NCBI RefSeq assembly: GCF_015082335.1
Contig: NZ_BLRL01000012.1
Span: 1-64,000, forward strand
Direction of reading: 5' to 3'
DNA length: 64,000 bases
DNA from: Moritella sp. F3
GTDB lineage: Bacteria; Pseudomonadota; Gammaproteobacteria; Enterobacterales; Moritellaceae
A program made the translations under genes and the position numbers. The notes below the pieces were generated by a model. It was not told the origin of the DNA. It saw only the letters and a list, made by a program, of their open reading frames with translations, and searched no databases. Positions 36,570 to 45,302 of this stretch are shown here, in pieces (within the stretch, counting starts at the first letter, position 1; every line of letters begins with the position of its first letter).

Positions 36570-37730
36570 TTATTCGGCGTTACGGTTTACTTCGTTTACA
36601 AACTGACTAGATACTTCTATACCTTGTCTATCAAGCTGGTTTGTACCCGCGCCAAGTAAAGGTAAGCGCGCATTGTGATTGTAGCTTAATCGACTCAGCA
36701 TTAATGCCGAGTTAACTTGCTTTACAGATGGTGCTTTATTTTCTGAAGGTGCTTTATTTACTTTGCTACGACTGCTACTAATTTCACTTTCAATCGCTTT
36801 AATTTTATCAGCGCTGTGTATTAATTCTTTATTTTTAGCTGTCGCGCTAACACTGCTCTTCGAAGAGGCCTTGATGTTCGACTTAGCTAACACAGCTCCA
36901 GATTTTCTGGTCGAGTCACTCTTATCCTTCGCTAAATGCGCTCTAAATAGCTTTTTATTGATTTCAGCTAAAAATTTATTCTGCACCAGCTCAGGGGGCA
37001 ATTTCAACTTTTTGTTAGCAGTAATGTTACTCCCTATTGTCGCTTTATTTTGGCTCGCAATCATCATTGGCTCATCAATAACCTGTGTTTGCTTGTTACG
37101 ATTTAGTTTCTTTTTAATACCCGAAAGAAAAGCGTTATTAGGTTTTGATTTCTGTTCAATGGATCTTAAAGGCGCAGGCTGAATGATTGGTGCTATTTTT
37201 GCTATCGCGACAGGTTCTACATTGACAACACGTGGGCTTGATTCGATGTGGCGTTGGCGTTTTAATTTATTTTGAATACCAGCTAGGAATTTATTAGTTG
37301 TTTTACGCGGTTGCTTCATGGCAACGTTAGCAACGGCATTACGATCTGGAACTGAAGTTGATACAAGTAAGGCTTGCTGACGGGCGAGTTGTTGTTCAAT
37401 CAAGACTAACTGAGGATCTCGTCGTGTTAAAACCTTATCTACTTGGCGTTCAACGCTAGCATTAGCAACTATATCATCAAGACCATCGAGTAAGTTACTC
37501 GCTTTAGTTGACGATAAATCATTTACCACATCATCCATATCAGCTTGCTTACGACTAGCTCGACTTTGTGCTGCATTTTTTTCCACTATCTGACGTGGGA
37601 ACTGACTGTAATGCATCGCACCATCGGCATCGCGCCAACTGTATACCTTCGCAAATGTTGAATAGCTCATTGAGCCACATATTAACGCTAATATTAAACG
37701 TTTATAATTACCGATTGAATTCAGCATCAT
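36570..37730 (-). CDS. Exported DUF4124-domain protein with three internal repeats
   Basis: 386 aa of unknown function. A signal peptide (about 1-27, STFA-K) is followed by the DUF4124 motif KVYSWRDADGAMHYSQFP (about 28-45). The rest is Lys/Ser/Ala-rich and probably disordered. Three copies of a motif N-x-F-L-x-x-I-x-x-K-L-x-R occur about 50 residues apart: NKFLAGIQNKLKR (about 146), NNAFLSGIKKKLNR (about 196), NKFLAEINKKLFR (about 250). The repeats look like short amphipathic helices that could bind a partner or membrane. GAGG lies 8 nt upstream of the first ATG; a second ATG follows directly. No operon partner. Confidence 0.75.
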   Translation of the reverse strand: MMLNSIGNYKRLILALICGSMSYSTFAKVYSWRDADGAMHYSQFPRQIVEKNAAQSRASRKQADMDDVVNDLSSTKASNLLDGLDDIVANASVERQVDKVLTRRDPQLVLIEQQLARQQALLVSTSVPDRNAVANVAMKQPRKTTNKFLAGIQNKLKRQRHIESSPRVVNVEPVAIAKIAPIIQPAPLRSIEQKSKPNNAFLSGIKKKLNRNKQTQVIDEPMMIASQNKATIGSNITANKKLKLPPELVQNKFLAEINKKLFRAHLAKDKSDSTRKSGAVLAKSNIKASSKSSVSATAKNKELIHSADKIKAIESEISSSRSKVNKAPSENKAPSVKQVNSALMLSRLSYNHNARLPLLGAGTNQLDRQGIEVSSQFVNEVNRNAE

Positions 37731-37887
37731 CCCTTATACCTCACCCTATTTATACAGATACTTGAGCATTCCTTCTCAAATATTGATCATGTTGCAAATA
37801 TGTTAACACTTGTACGCTGTATTAAAAACTATCAAGTTAGATTTAACCCACCCACTTCACAATATAAAATCAAAACCGTGATACCCG

Positions 37888-38193
37888 TTATGAGCAGCTA
37901 AATATCAACGTATTGAATACGCGATGAGCATCAGAATAACGATTAGTAAGTTCCGCTAACTTACCGTATTTACCACAATGCTCTTTAGCCATATCAACGA
38001 CTTCTATTGTTTGAAACTGACCGATCTGGTATTCAAAAGATGCACCATTTTCAGTTTTTGTTAATACGTCAACCGAGCTACAACCGGTGACGACAGCAGC
38101 GACTGTTACAGCGAACGCTGTAATGCATATACCTTTACATATTCTATGGGCTCTTTTTTTTGGTAGTGTGTTCAGTAGCAATGTATTCATCAT
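37888..38193 (-). CDS. Small predicted lipoprotein, unknown function
   Basis: 101 aa from ATG 38193. A positively charged N-terminus (PKKRAHR) precedes a hydrophobic stretch and the lipobox VVTGC (Cys about 38), an unusually long signal. The mature part of about 63 residues has FEYQIGQFQTIEVVDMAKEHCGKYGKLAEL and a terminal Cys. Upstream AAGGATGGGA serves as ribosome site; the ATG at 38202 lies inside it, so 38193 or 38190 is preferred. The mature pattern resembles small cell-envelope lipoproteins but I cannot name a family. Confidence 0.65.
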   Translation of the reverse strand: MMNTLLLNTLPKKRAHRICKGICITAFAVTVAAVVTGCSSVDVLTKTENGASFEYQIGQFQTIEVVDMAKEHCGKYGKLAELTNRYSDAHRVFNTLIFSCS

Positions 38194-38202
38194 ATTTCCC
38201 AT

Positions 38203-38532
38203 CCTTGGTCTATGAAACGGATCAGCTGCTGCGATAAAACTGACGTTTATGACCGCTTATCATATGCTGACAAGATAATAAAAAAGTATGGAAATAGCAT
38301 GGTTTTTGGTATGAGGGAGAGCATTAGTCGTGATGACATAGCCTAAGATAATAAATGTTCAATTTGAATGGTACAATTTTAGTGGCGTTATTTTTAGACA
38401 TAAAAAAACCGTAAATGACTAGCTTAAAACCTTATTCAAGTTAAGCAGCATTTACGGTTAACAAATTAATCATTTTTATAAACCCTTAGGCTTATGATTA
38501 ATTTTTGTATATAAGCTTATTTATAAACAGGC
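38203..38532. other. Gap holding the glyA terminator and the lipoprotein promoter
   Basis: 330 nt without a gene. The left part must drive the small lipoprotein gene; the right part has the glyA terminator. The rest is AT-rich and unremarkable. Confidence 0.55.
38402..38459 (-). terminator. Terminator after glyA
   Basis: An outer 11-bp stem AACCGTAAATG (38407-38417) with CATTTACGGTT (38449-38459), plus an inner GCTTAA/TTAAGC stem. On the minus strand it runs into a T-tract (38402-38408). Confidence 0.85.
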
Positions 38533-39786
38533 CTATTTATATACAGGATAGTCTGCACATAGCGCTTGTACGTTCGCACGTACTGTCGCAGCTACATCTT
38601 CATTACCGATGTTATCTAATACGTCACACATCCAACCAGCAAGTTCACCGGCTTTATCAGCTGGGATACCACGGCGAGCAAGTGCTGGAGTACCGATACG
38701 CAGACCAGATGTAACAAATGGTGAACGTGGATCGTTAGGCACCGAGTTTTTGTTTACTGTGATATGTGCATTACCCAGCGCCGCATCAGCTTCTTTACCT
38801 GAGTATTCTTTGCCAATCAAGTCAACTAAGAATAGGTGATTTTCAGTACCGTTAGAAACGATTTTGAAACCACGTTCTTGTAATACTTCAACCATGCTTT
38901 TCGCACAATCAAGTACATTCTGTTGGTATACAGCGAATGCTGGTTCCATCGCTTCTTTAAATGCAACCGCTTTAGCAGCGATAACGTGCATTAAAGGACC
39001 ACCTTGACCACCAGGGAAGATTGCTGAGTTTAATTTTTTCTCAATCGCTTCATCTGCTTGTGCAAGGATAAGACCGCCACGTGGACCGCCTAATGTTTTA
39101 TGCGTAGTAGTCGTTACAACATGCGCGTGCTTCATTGGGTTTGGATATAGACCTGCAGCAACTAAACCTGCTACGTGTGCCATATCAACGAATAGGAAAG
39201 CACCTACTTTGTCTGCGATTTCACGGAATTTAGCCCAATCAACCACACCAGAGTATGCAGAAAAACCTGCAACAATCATTTTTGGTTGATGTTCAATCGC
39301 TAACGCTTCAACTTCAGCATAATCTAGTTCGCCAGTTTCAGGGTTGATACCGTACTGAACTGCGTTATAGATTTTACCCGAGAAGCTTACGCTTGCACCG
39401 TGTGTTAAGTGACCACCATGAGCAAGACTCATGCCTAGTACAGTATCACCTGGTTTAACTAATGCCATGTAAACAGCAGCATTTGCTTGTGAACCAGAGT
39501 GTGGTTGTACATTCGCGTAATCAGCACCAAACAACTGCTTAGCACGTTCGATTGCTAAAGACTCAGCAATATCAACATACTCACAACCGCCATAGTAGCG
39601 TTTGCCTGGGTAACCTTCTGCATACTTATTAGTAAGCTGAGAGCCTTGAGCTTCCATTACGCGTGGGCTTGTATAGTTCTCTGAAGCAATAAGCTCGATA
39701 TGGTCTTCCTGACGAGTTACTTCTTGTGTCATTGCTGCCCATAATTCTGCATCATAGTCAGCTATATTCATATCACGTGTAAACAT
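38533..39786 (-). CDS. glyA: Serine hydroxymethyltransferase GlyA
   Basis: PLP enzyme interconverting serine and glycine with tetrahydrofolate, the main source of one-carbon units. 417 aa from ATG 39786 (AGGAG 7 nt upstream), the same length as E. coli GlyA; the open frame beyond it is not conserved. The PLP lysine lies in [14 protein letters not shown], and [36 protein letters not shown] are intact. Transcribed alone. Confidence 0.97.
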   Translation of the reverse strand: MFTRDMNIADYDAELWAAMTQEVTRQEDHIELIASENYTSPRVMEAQGSQLTNKYAEGYPGKRYYGGCEYVDIAESLAIERAKQLFGADYANVQPHSGSQANAAVYMALVKPGDTVLGMSLAHGGHLTHGASVSFSGKIYNAVQYGINPETGELDYAEVEALAIEHQPKMIVAGFSAYSGVVDWAKFREIADKVGAFLFVDMAHVAGLVAAGLYPNPMKHAHVVTTTTHKTLGGPRGGLILAQADEAIEKKLNSAIFPGGQGGPLMHVIAAKAVAFKEAMEPAFAVYQQNVLDCAKSMVEVLQERGFKIVSNGTENHLFLVDLIGKEYSGKEADAALGNAHITVNKNSVPNDPRSPFVTSGLRIGTPALARRGIPADKAGELAGWMCDVLDNIGNEDVAATVRANVQALCADYPVYK

Positions 39787-40112
39787 CCGTTTTCTCCTGA
39801 TTGAGATCATACAAGTTGGTCAGTTAACTTTACACTCGCCATTAAATACAACATCCGGCTAGTAAACTTAACATATAATTAGTAGTCTTAACATTTTACT
39901 AGCAAAGCTAAAATTTAGCTAGCAAAGCCAAACTGGAGCACATTGTAACGTGAATGTTGCCGACTTCCTACTAGAATGCCTTGAGAAAATTTCAATTTTG
40001 CGTGAAAACACTGCATTTTAAATTAACTTTGATCAAAACTGACTCCCCGGTTAAATTAATTCCGCTATAATGCAGCCCAATAAACAGTACTCAACCCTAT
40101 TTGGAGAAAACA
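39787..40112. other. Divergent glyA/torD control region
   Basis: 326 nt, no gene. It contains direct repeats of the kind CTAGCAAAGC(T/C)AAA (39899-39931) and AGTA-N-CTTAACAT (39861-39893). TATAAT at 40066-40071 is a possible -10 box for torD, without a good -35. A TTTGATCAAA (40028-40037) resembles, but is not, a full FNR site. Confidence 0.45.
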
Positions 40113-40766
40113 ATGGATGAATTAACTCAACTATGCCAGACCCGCTCAGAGATCTACTGGTGGCTTTCAACAACACTAGCAGCAGAATTAAGCGATGAAC
40201 AATTGGGCCAGTACCAGTCTGCTGAGATCCAAGGTTTCTTACAAGGCCTAGCGGCAACACCAGCGTTAACAGCATCTGTTGAAAAGTTAATTAGTGCATT
40301 AGCCGCTGCAAACCTACGTAACGATGCGCGTTTAGAGTTATGTGCAGACTATGCCCAAGTATTTTTAGGCAACAGTAAATCATCTGCGCCACCCTATGAG
40401 TCTGTATTCACCAGTGAAGAAGGTCATTTGATGCAAGAAGCGTATCAGCAGATGACGGCCCTGTTAGAAGAGCACAACATCAATATCAGTGACAAATACA
40501 GCGAGCCAGCTGATCACATTGCGATCCAGTTAGATTTCATGGGTAACTTGATCTTAAAAACATTGGATTCTGAATCGGAAGAGCAGATCCGTGCTAACTT
40601 CGCTATGCAGCACGATTTTTTACAAACGCACTTACTTAACTGGCTAGGTGATTTTGAAATGAAAGTGAAAGGCTGTGATAAATTTGGCTTTTATGCTGCG
40701 GTAGTAGAATTGTTATTAGCATTCGCGCAGCTAGATTCAGATTGGTTAGAAACTGAATTAGATTAA
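40113..40766 (+). CDS. torD: TorD/DmsD-family molybdoenzyme chaperone
   Basis: A 217-aa all-helical cytoplasmic chaperone of the kind that binds the Tat signal of a molybdenum oxidoreductase and helps cofactor loading. Family features are the mid-protein segment YAQVFLGNSKSSAPPYESVFTSEEGHLM and EPADHIAIQLDFMGNLI. I start it at ATG 40113, with GGAG 7 nt upstream; the open frame starts earlier at a TTG. No reductase gene, maturation gene or cytochrome is next to it, so its client (TMAO reductase or another) is unknown and the symbol marks the family rather than a proven TorA partner. Confidence 0.85.
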   Translation: MDELTQLCQTRSEIYWWLSTTLAAELSDEQLGQYQSAEIQGFLQGLAATPALTASVEKLISALAAANLRNDARLELCADYAQVFLGNSKSSAPPYESVFTSEEGHLMQEAYQQMTALLEEHNINISDKYSEPADHIAIQLDFMGNLILKTLDSESEEQIRANFAMQHDFLQTHLLNWLGDFEMKVKGCDKFGFYAAVVELLLAFAQLDSDWLETELD

Positions 40767-40782
40767 TTTCTATTTAGATACA

Positions 40783-40810
40783 ACAAAGGGCAGTGGCTGC
40801 CCTTTGTTTC
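40783..40810. terminator. Terminator between torD and galU
   Basis: A perfect 11-bp stem AACAAAGGGCA (40783-40793) with TGCCCTTTGTT (40799-40809) and a 5-nt loop. The T-tract is short on both sides, but it is well placed between convergent genes. Confidence 0.75.
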
Positions 40811-40837
40811 ATAATATTATGATTTCAAACTCAAGTC

Positions 40838-41734
40838 TTACTTCAAACCACTAATAAATTCTTGTAAATCTACGCCTACTTCAGGGTGACGTAAACCATA
40901 CTCAATAAATGCCTTCATGTAACCAAGTTTAGAACCACAGTCATGTAACTTACCGCTAATATGGAAAGCTTCAACGGTTTCTAATTTCATTAGATCATCA
41001 ATAGCATCAGTTAATTGGATCTCATCACCCGCACCAGGTGCCGTTTTTGCTAATAAATCCCAGATTGCCGCAGGTAAAACATAACGTCCGGCAACAGCAA
41101 GATTTGATGGCGCTTTATCTTGAGCAGGTTTTTCTATTACTGCCGTCATCGGCGTTGATTCACCAGCATTAAGTTCAACACCAGCACAATCAGCAACACC
41201 GTAACCAGACACTAGATTCATTGGCACAGGCTCAACCATTATCTGGCTAAAGCCTGTTTCATTAAAGCGGCGCATCATGCTAGCTAAGTTTTCGGTTTTT
41301 AGATCTGCACTCACTTCATCCATTAATACATCAGGCAATACCACAGCAAATGGTTCATCACCAATAATCGGTTTCGCGCACAAGACCGCGTGGCCTAAAC
41401 CTTTCGCTACACCTTGACGGATATGCATGATCGTCACACCTTTTGGTGCAATAGCTTGTACTTCCGCTAATAACTGACGCTTAACACGGTGCTCTAACGT
41501 TGACTCTAATTCAAACGATGTATCAAAATGGTTCTCGATAGCATTTTTTGATGCATGAGTAACTAATACGATCTCGGTAATACCCGCCGCTGCACATTCA
41601 TTAACGATATATTGAATCAGTGGTTTATCGGCAACTGGCAGCATTTCTTTTGGAATAGCTTTGGTTGCAGGCAACATACGAGTGCCTAAACCTGCTACCG
41701 GAATAACCGCTTTAGTGATCTTAGTTTGCTTCAA
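40838..41734 (-). CDS. galU: UTP-glucose-1-phosphate uridylyltransferase GalU (enterobacterial type)
   Basis: Makes UDP-glucose, the precursor for the Ugd and GalE enzymes in this window. 298 aa very like E. coli Gal[46 protein letters not shown]. The start is TTG at 41734: an in-frame stop lies five codons upstream, and AAGGA lies about 7 nt before TTG. That ribosome site sits in a variant copy of an 8-bp tandem repeat (41737-41780). It is last in the pse-ugd-uge-galU direction of transcription. A second, only distantly similar galU lies at 61204-62076. Confidence 0.95.
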   Translation of the reverse strand: MKQTKITKAVIPVAGLGTRMLPATKAIPKEMLPVADKPLIQYIVNECAAAGITEIVLVTHASKNAIENHFDTSFELESTLEHRVKRQLLAEVQAIAPKGVTIMHIRQGVAKGLGHAVLCAKPIIGDEPFAVVLPDVLMDEVSADLKTENLASMMRRFNETGFSQIMVEPVPMNLVSGYGVADCAGVELNAGESTPMTAVIEKPAQDKAPSNLAVAGRYVLPAAIWDLLAKTAPGAGDEIQLTDAIDDLMKLETVEAFHISGKLHDCGSKLGYMKAFIEYGLRHPEVGVDLQEFISGLK

Positions 41735-41736
41735 AG

Positions 41737-41780
41737 TTTTATCCTTTTATACTTTTATACTTTTATACTTTTATACTTTT
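41737..41780 (-). repeat. 8-bp tandem repeat overlapping the galU ribosome site
   Basis: On the plus strand TTTTATCC is followed by four copies of TTTTATAC and a final TTTT. On the mRNA this reads as AAAAGTAT repeated, with the last copy changed to AAAAGGAT, which supplies the AAGGA ribosome site of galU. Confidence 0.9.
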
Positions 41781-41798
41781 GAGTGCATGCATGTGATT

Positions 41799-42806
41799 TT
41801 ATACGTTATAAAAATCACGATACCAATCAACAAAGGCTTTCACGCCTTCTTTCACTTTCACTTTAGAAGTATAACCTGTGGCGTCAAATAAATCTTGGGT
41901 ATCAGCATAGGTAGCGTAAACATCACCAGGCTGCATCGGCATAAAGTTTTTCTTGGCTTTAATACCTAACGAGTCTTCTAGCGCTTCAATGTAATCCATT
42001 AACTTAACCGGACTACCGTGACCAATATTGTAAACACGATAAGGCGCACTACTGGTAGCTGGACTACCGGTTTCGACTTTCCATTCGCTATCTGGCGTTG
42101 GTATTACATCTTGGATCTGTAAAACACCCGCGACGATATCATCGATATAAGTAAAGTCTCGTAACATGTCACCATTGTTGTATACGTCAATTTCTTCACC
42201 GGCAATAATGGCTTTAGTAAACTTAAATAATGCCATATCCGGACGGCCCCAAGGGCCATACACAGTGAAGAAACGTAGTCCTGTTGTCGGTACACCATAT
42301 AAATGTGAATAGGTATGCGCCATCAATTCATTTGATTTCTTCGATGCGGCATATAATGAAATAGGGTGATCAACACTATCACTGGTACTAAATGGGGTTT
42401 TATTATTAAGGCCATAAACCGAGCTAGATGATGCATAAACTAAATGCTTCACTTTGGTGTTACGACAGCCCTCTAAAACCGTTAAGAAACCTGTTAAATT
42501 GCTATCTGCATACGCCATTGGGTTATCAATCGAATAACGCACACCCGCTTGTGCTGCAAGGTGAATAACGCGATCAAATTGATGCGCTAAAAATAATGCG
42601 GCAACACCTTCACGATCGGCGAGATCTAATTCAATAAAGCTAAACAATTCGGATTTTTTAGCATTAGCTAAACGAGCAAACTTTAGATTCACATCGTAAT
42701 AATCATTTAAGTTGTCAACACCTATCACTTGATGGCCTTGTTGACATAATAGCTCCGCACAGCGCGAGCCAATAAACCCAGCAGCGCCGGTAATTAAATA
42801 TTTCAT
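41799..42806 (-). CDS. UDP-glucuronate 4-epimerase-like SDR
   Basis: Probably converts UDP-GlcA (made by the adjacent Ugd) to UDP-GalA for surface polysaccharide. 335 aa with the Rossmann motif GAAGFIGSRCAELL, the DNLNDYYDVNLK segment typical of the CapI/Uge group, the catalytic SSSSVYG and Tyr-Lys in YAASKKSNE, and FFTVYGPWGRPDMALFKF. It lies 68 nt after ugd, and 64 nt before galU across the repeat. The alternative, a UDP-Glc 4-epimerase, is less likely because a canonical GalE is present elsewhere. Confidence 0.88.
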   Translation of the reverse strand: MKYLITGAAGFIGSRCAELLCQQGHQVIGVDNLNDYYDVNLKFARLANAKKSELFSFIELDLADREGVAALFLAHQFDRVIHLAAQAGVRYSIDNPMAYADSNLTGFLTVLEGCRNTKVKHLVYASSSSVYGLNNKTPFSTSDSVDHPISLYAASKKSNELMAHTYSHLYGVPTTGLRFFTVYGPWGRPDMALFKFTKAIIAGEEIDVYNNGDMLRDFTYIDDIVAGVLQIQDVIPTPDSEWKVETGSPATSSAPYRVYNIGHGSPVKLMDYIEALEDSLGIKAKKNFMPMQPGDVYATYADTQDLFDATGYTSKVKVKEGVKAFVDWYRDFYNV

Positions 42807-42874
42807 TTTTATTTCACTTTTATTATTACGTCATTGCATTGTTTTTAATCAAGCTTAATTTAATCGTGACCAAA

Positions 42875-44041
42875 CTAATCATTACCAAACAGGTCTCGAG
42901 TATAAATTTTATCCGCAACATCAAGTAGTTCATCAGACAAACGGTTTGATACTATGACATCAGACAGGGCTTTAAATTCACTGAGATCTGTCAGCACCTG
43001 AGATTTAAAAAATTCACTTTCGGTCAGTACTGGTTCATAAACGACGACTTTAATGCCTTTAGCTTTAATACGTTTCATGATGCCTTGAATCGATGAGGCG
43101 CGAAAATTATCCGAGCCAGACTTCATGATCAAACGATAAACACCAACAACATGCGGCTTTCTAGCAATAATAGCATCAGCAATATGATCTTTACGCGTCG
43201 AGTTTGCATCAACAATGGCACTGATTAGACTGTTCGGGACATTTTCATAGTTCGCACGTAATTGCTTGGTGTCTTTCGGCAAACAATAACCACCATAACC
43301 AAACGACGGATTATTATAGTGGTTACCAATACGCGGATCTAATCCCACCCCTTTAATAATCTGAGCAGTATCTAAACCATGCGTTTCAGCATAACTATCC
43401 AGCTCATTGAAGTAAGCAACACGCATCGCAAGGTAGGTATTAGAAAAAAGCTTAACCGCCTCAGCTTCCGTTGAATCGGTAAACAAGACATCGATATCAG
43501 TTTTAATCGCACCTTGTACTAGCAGGCTAGCGAACACTTCAGCACGCTCAGACTGTTCACCGACAATGATACGTGATGGATGTAAGTTATCGTATAACGC
43601 ACTACCCTCACGTAAAAATTCAGGTGAGAATAAGATATTATCGCAGCCAAGACGCTGTTTAACTTCTTTGGTATAACCGACGGGAACAGTTGACTTAATT
43701 ACCATCACTGCGTTTGGATTAATCCCCATCACATCTTTAATTACAGCTTCAACTGACTTGGTATTAAAGTAGTTATTCACCACATCATAATCAGTCGGAG
43801 TGGCGATGATCACATAGTCAGCATTACCATAAGCAAGTTGCTTGTCAGTTGTCGCGATAAGATTAAGTTCTTTGTTGGCAAGAAAATCTTCAATTTCATT
43901 ATCTGAAATAGGTGATTTTTTATCATTAATAAGCTTTACTTTTTCGGCGATAATATCTAACGCGATCACGCTATTGTGTTGCGCTAACAACACCGCATTT
44001 GATAAACCAACGTAACCTGTACCAGCAATGGTAATGTTCAT
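42875..44041 (-). CDS. ugd: UDP-glucose 6-dehydrogenase (copy 1)
   Basis: Oxidises UDP-glucose to UDP-glucuronate with two NAD+. 388 aa, as in E. coli. NAD motif [15 protein letters not shown], catalytic Cys in [14 protein letters not shown] (about residue 251), [34 protein letters not shown]. It is a paralogue of the protein at 62139-63305. The 168-nt upstream gap holds a duplicated 13-mer and an inverted repeat. Confidence 0.96.
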   Translation of the reverse strand: MNITIAGTGYVGLSNAVLLAQHNSVIALDIIAEKVKLINDKKSPISDNEIEDFLANKELNLIATTDKQLAYGNADYVIIATPTDYDVVNNYFNTKSVEAVIKDVMGINPNAVMVIKSTVPVGYTKEVKQRLGCDNILFSPEFLREGSALYDNLHPSRIIVGEQSERAEVFASLLVQGAIKTDIDVLFTDSTEAEAVKLFSNTYLAMRVAYFNELDSYAETHGLDTAQIIKGVGLDPRIGNHYNNPSFGYGGYCLPKDTKQLRANYENVPNSLISAIVDANSTRKDHIADAIIARKPHVVGVYRLIMKSGSDNFRASSIQGIMKRIKAKGIKVVVYEPVLTESEFFKSQVLTDLSEFKALSDVIVSNRLSDELLDVADKIYTRDLFGND

Positions 44042-44083
44042 GGTATTAACCTGATTATGAGTGGATGTAATTTGAGAGGTATT

Positions 44084-44130
44084 CTAGCATTAAACTATAA
44101 TCACAAGTTAATGCTACAAGTTAATGCTAG
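44084..44130. repeat. Duplicated 13-mer with inverted arm upstream of ugd
   Basis: ACAAGTTAATGCT occurs twice in tandem (44103-44115, 44116-44128). CTAGCATTAA (44084-44093) is the exact complement of TTAATGCTAG (44121-44130) and nearly of the first copy, so the RNA could fold with either copy. Confidence 0.65.
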
Positions 44131-44209
44131 CATTTTAATCGTCCCTATGAGAACTGAAAGTTAGATTAATGGCATTAAGAGTATTAAATCTATTTAAAAT
44201 CATTTGAAT

Positions 44210-45262
44210 TTATTCAATAAGATCAAAGTTTAGGGCTGTACCACGAGTAATCGGCTGCTTAGCTACTTTACCTAAAACAACGTCATAATGTTTTGGTGCT
44301 AAGCCAAAACCAGGGCGAATACTGCGAACACTTTCTGCTGTAAGCACTTCTCCAGCAGCAATATCTTTAACCACATATAAAGAACGACGGAATTGAACAT
44401 TACCTTGCTCTGCTAGTGTGCGTTCATAATTCACCTTACCCAATGCTTGCCATGCGGTATGTGTATCAGCGCAAAGCTGAGTCAACTCCGTCGGCTCAAG
44501 CGAAAAACTGTCATCTGCGCCGCCGCCATTGCGATCTAAAGTAACGTGTTTTTCAATCACACAGGCACCAAATGCCACCGACACCACAGCTGTCGCATTA
44601 TCAATAGTATGATCGGACAAACCTGACAACACATTAAAGCGTTGACTAATATCAGCAATCGTACGCAAATTATATTGTCCTGCTGGCGCTGGATAACCAC
44701 TGACACAATGTAAAACCACCAGCTCATGACAGCCATTATCTTTAGCCGTTTGTATTGCTAACTCAATCTCTTGTTGGTTTGCCATGCCGGTTGAAATGAT
44801 CATCGGTTTACCGGTTTGTGCAACCCGTTTAATTAATGGTAAGTCAATGACTTCGAATGAGGCAATTTTGTATGCGGGAGCATCCAGCTGCTCTAATAAA
44901 TCCACTGCGGTAAAATCAAACGGCGAACTAAAAATAGTAATGCCTAACTCTTTCGCTTTGGCAAATAATGGTTTATGCCATTCCCACGGCATATGCGCAG
45001 CTTTGTACAACTGATATAAACTTTGTCCATCCCACAGACCACCTTTTATCTGAAATTCATCACTGCCACAATCCATGGTAATGGTATCTTGAGTATAAGT
45101 TTGTAACTTTATCGCATCAGCACCTGCCGCTTCAGCCGCTTCCATGATAGCAAAAGCACGATTGATATCACCATTATGATTCGCCGATAGTTCCGCAATG
45201 ATATAAGGCGGATAATTCGGGCCAATTTTACGGCCATCGATAGTTATATATTGCTCGGTCAT
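44210..45262 (-). CDS. pseI: Pseudaminic acid synthase PseI
   Basis: Condenses 2,4-diacetamido-2,4,6-trideoxy-altrose with phosphoenolpyruvate to pseudaminic acid. 350 aa: NeuB-type TIM barrel (about 15-260) with IAELSANHNGDINRA, DAIKLQTYTQDT, ISTGMANQQEIE, GLSDHTIDNATAV and the metal/substrate His in IEKHVTLDR, then a C-terminal SAF antifreeze-like domain (about 290-348). AELSANHNG is the PseI rather than NeuB or LegI variant. Last of the pse genes, 40 nt after pseG. Confidence 0.94.
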   Translation of the reverse strand: MTEQYITIDGRKIGPNYPPYIIAELSANHNGDINRAFAIMEAAEAAGADAIKLQTYTQDTITMDCGSDEFQIKGGLWDGQSLYQLYKAAHMPWEWHKPLFAKAKELGITIFSSPFDFTAVDLLEQLDAPAYKIASFEVIDLPLIKRVAQTGKPMIISTGMANQQEIELAIQTAKDNGCHELVVLHCVSGYPAPAGQYNLRTIADISQRFNVLSGLSDHTIDNATAVVSVAFGACVIEKHVTLDRNGGGADDSFSLEPTELTQLCADTHTAWQALGKVNYERTLAEQGNVQFRRSLYVVKDIAAGEVLTAESVRSIRPGFGLAPKHYDVVLGKVAKQPITRGTALNFDLIE

Positions 45263-45302
45263 AATATTAATGAATACTCTTTGATAAAGGATAAATAAGC
45301 AG

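Noticed and set aside
40028..40037. FNR box upstream of torD
   Set aside because: TTTGATCAAA has only four of the spaced half-site positions; the consensus TTGAT-N4-ATCAA is not met.
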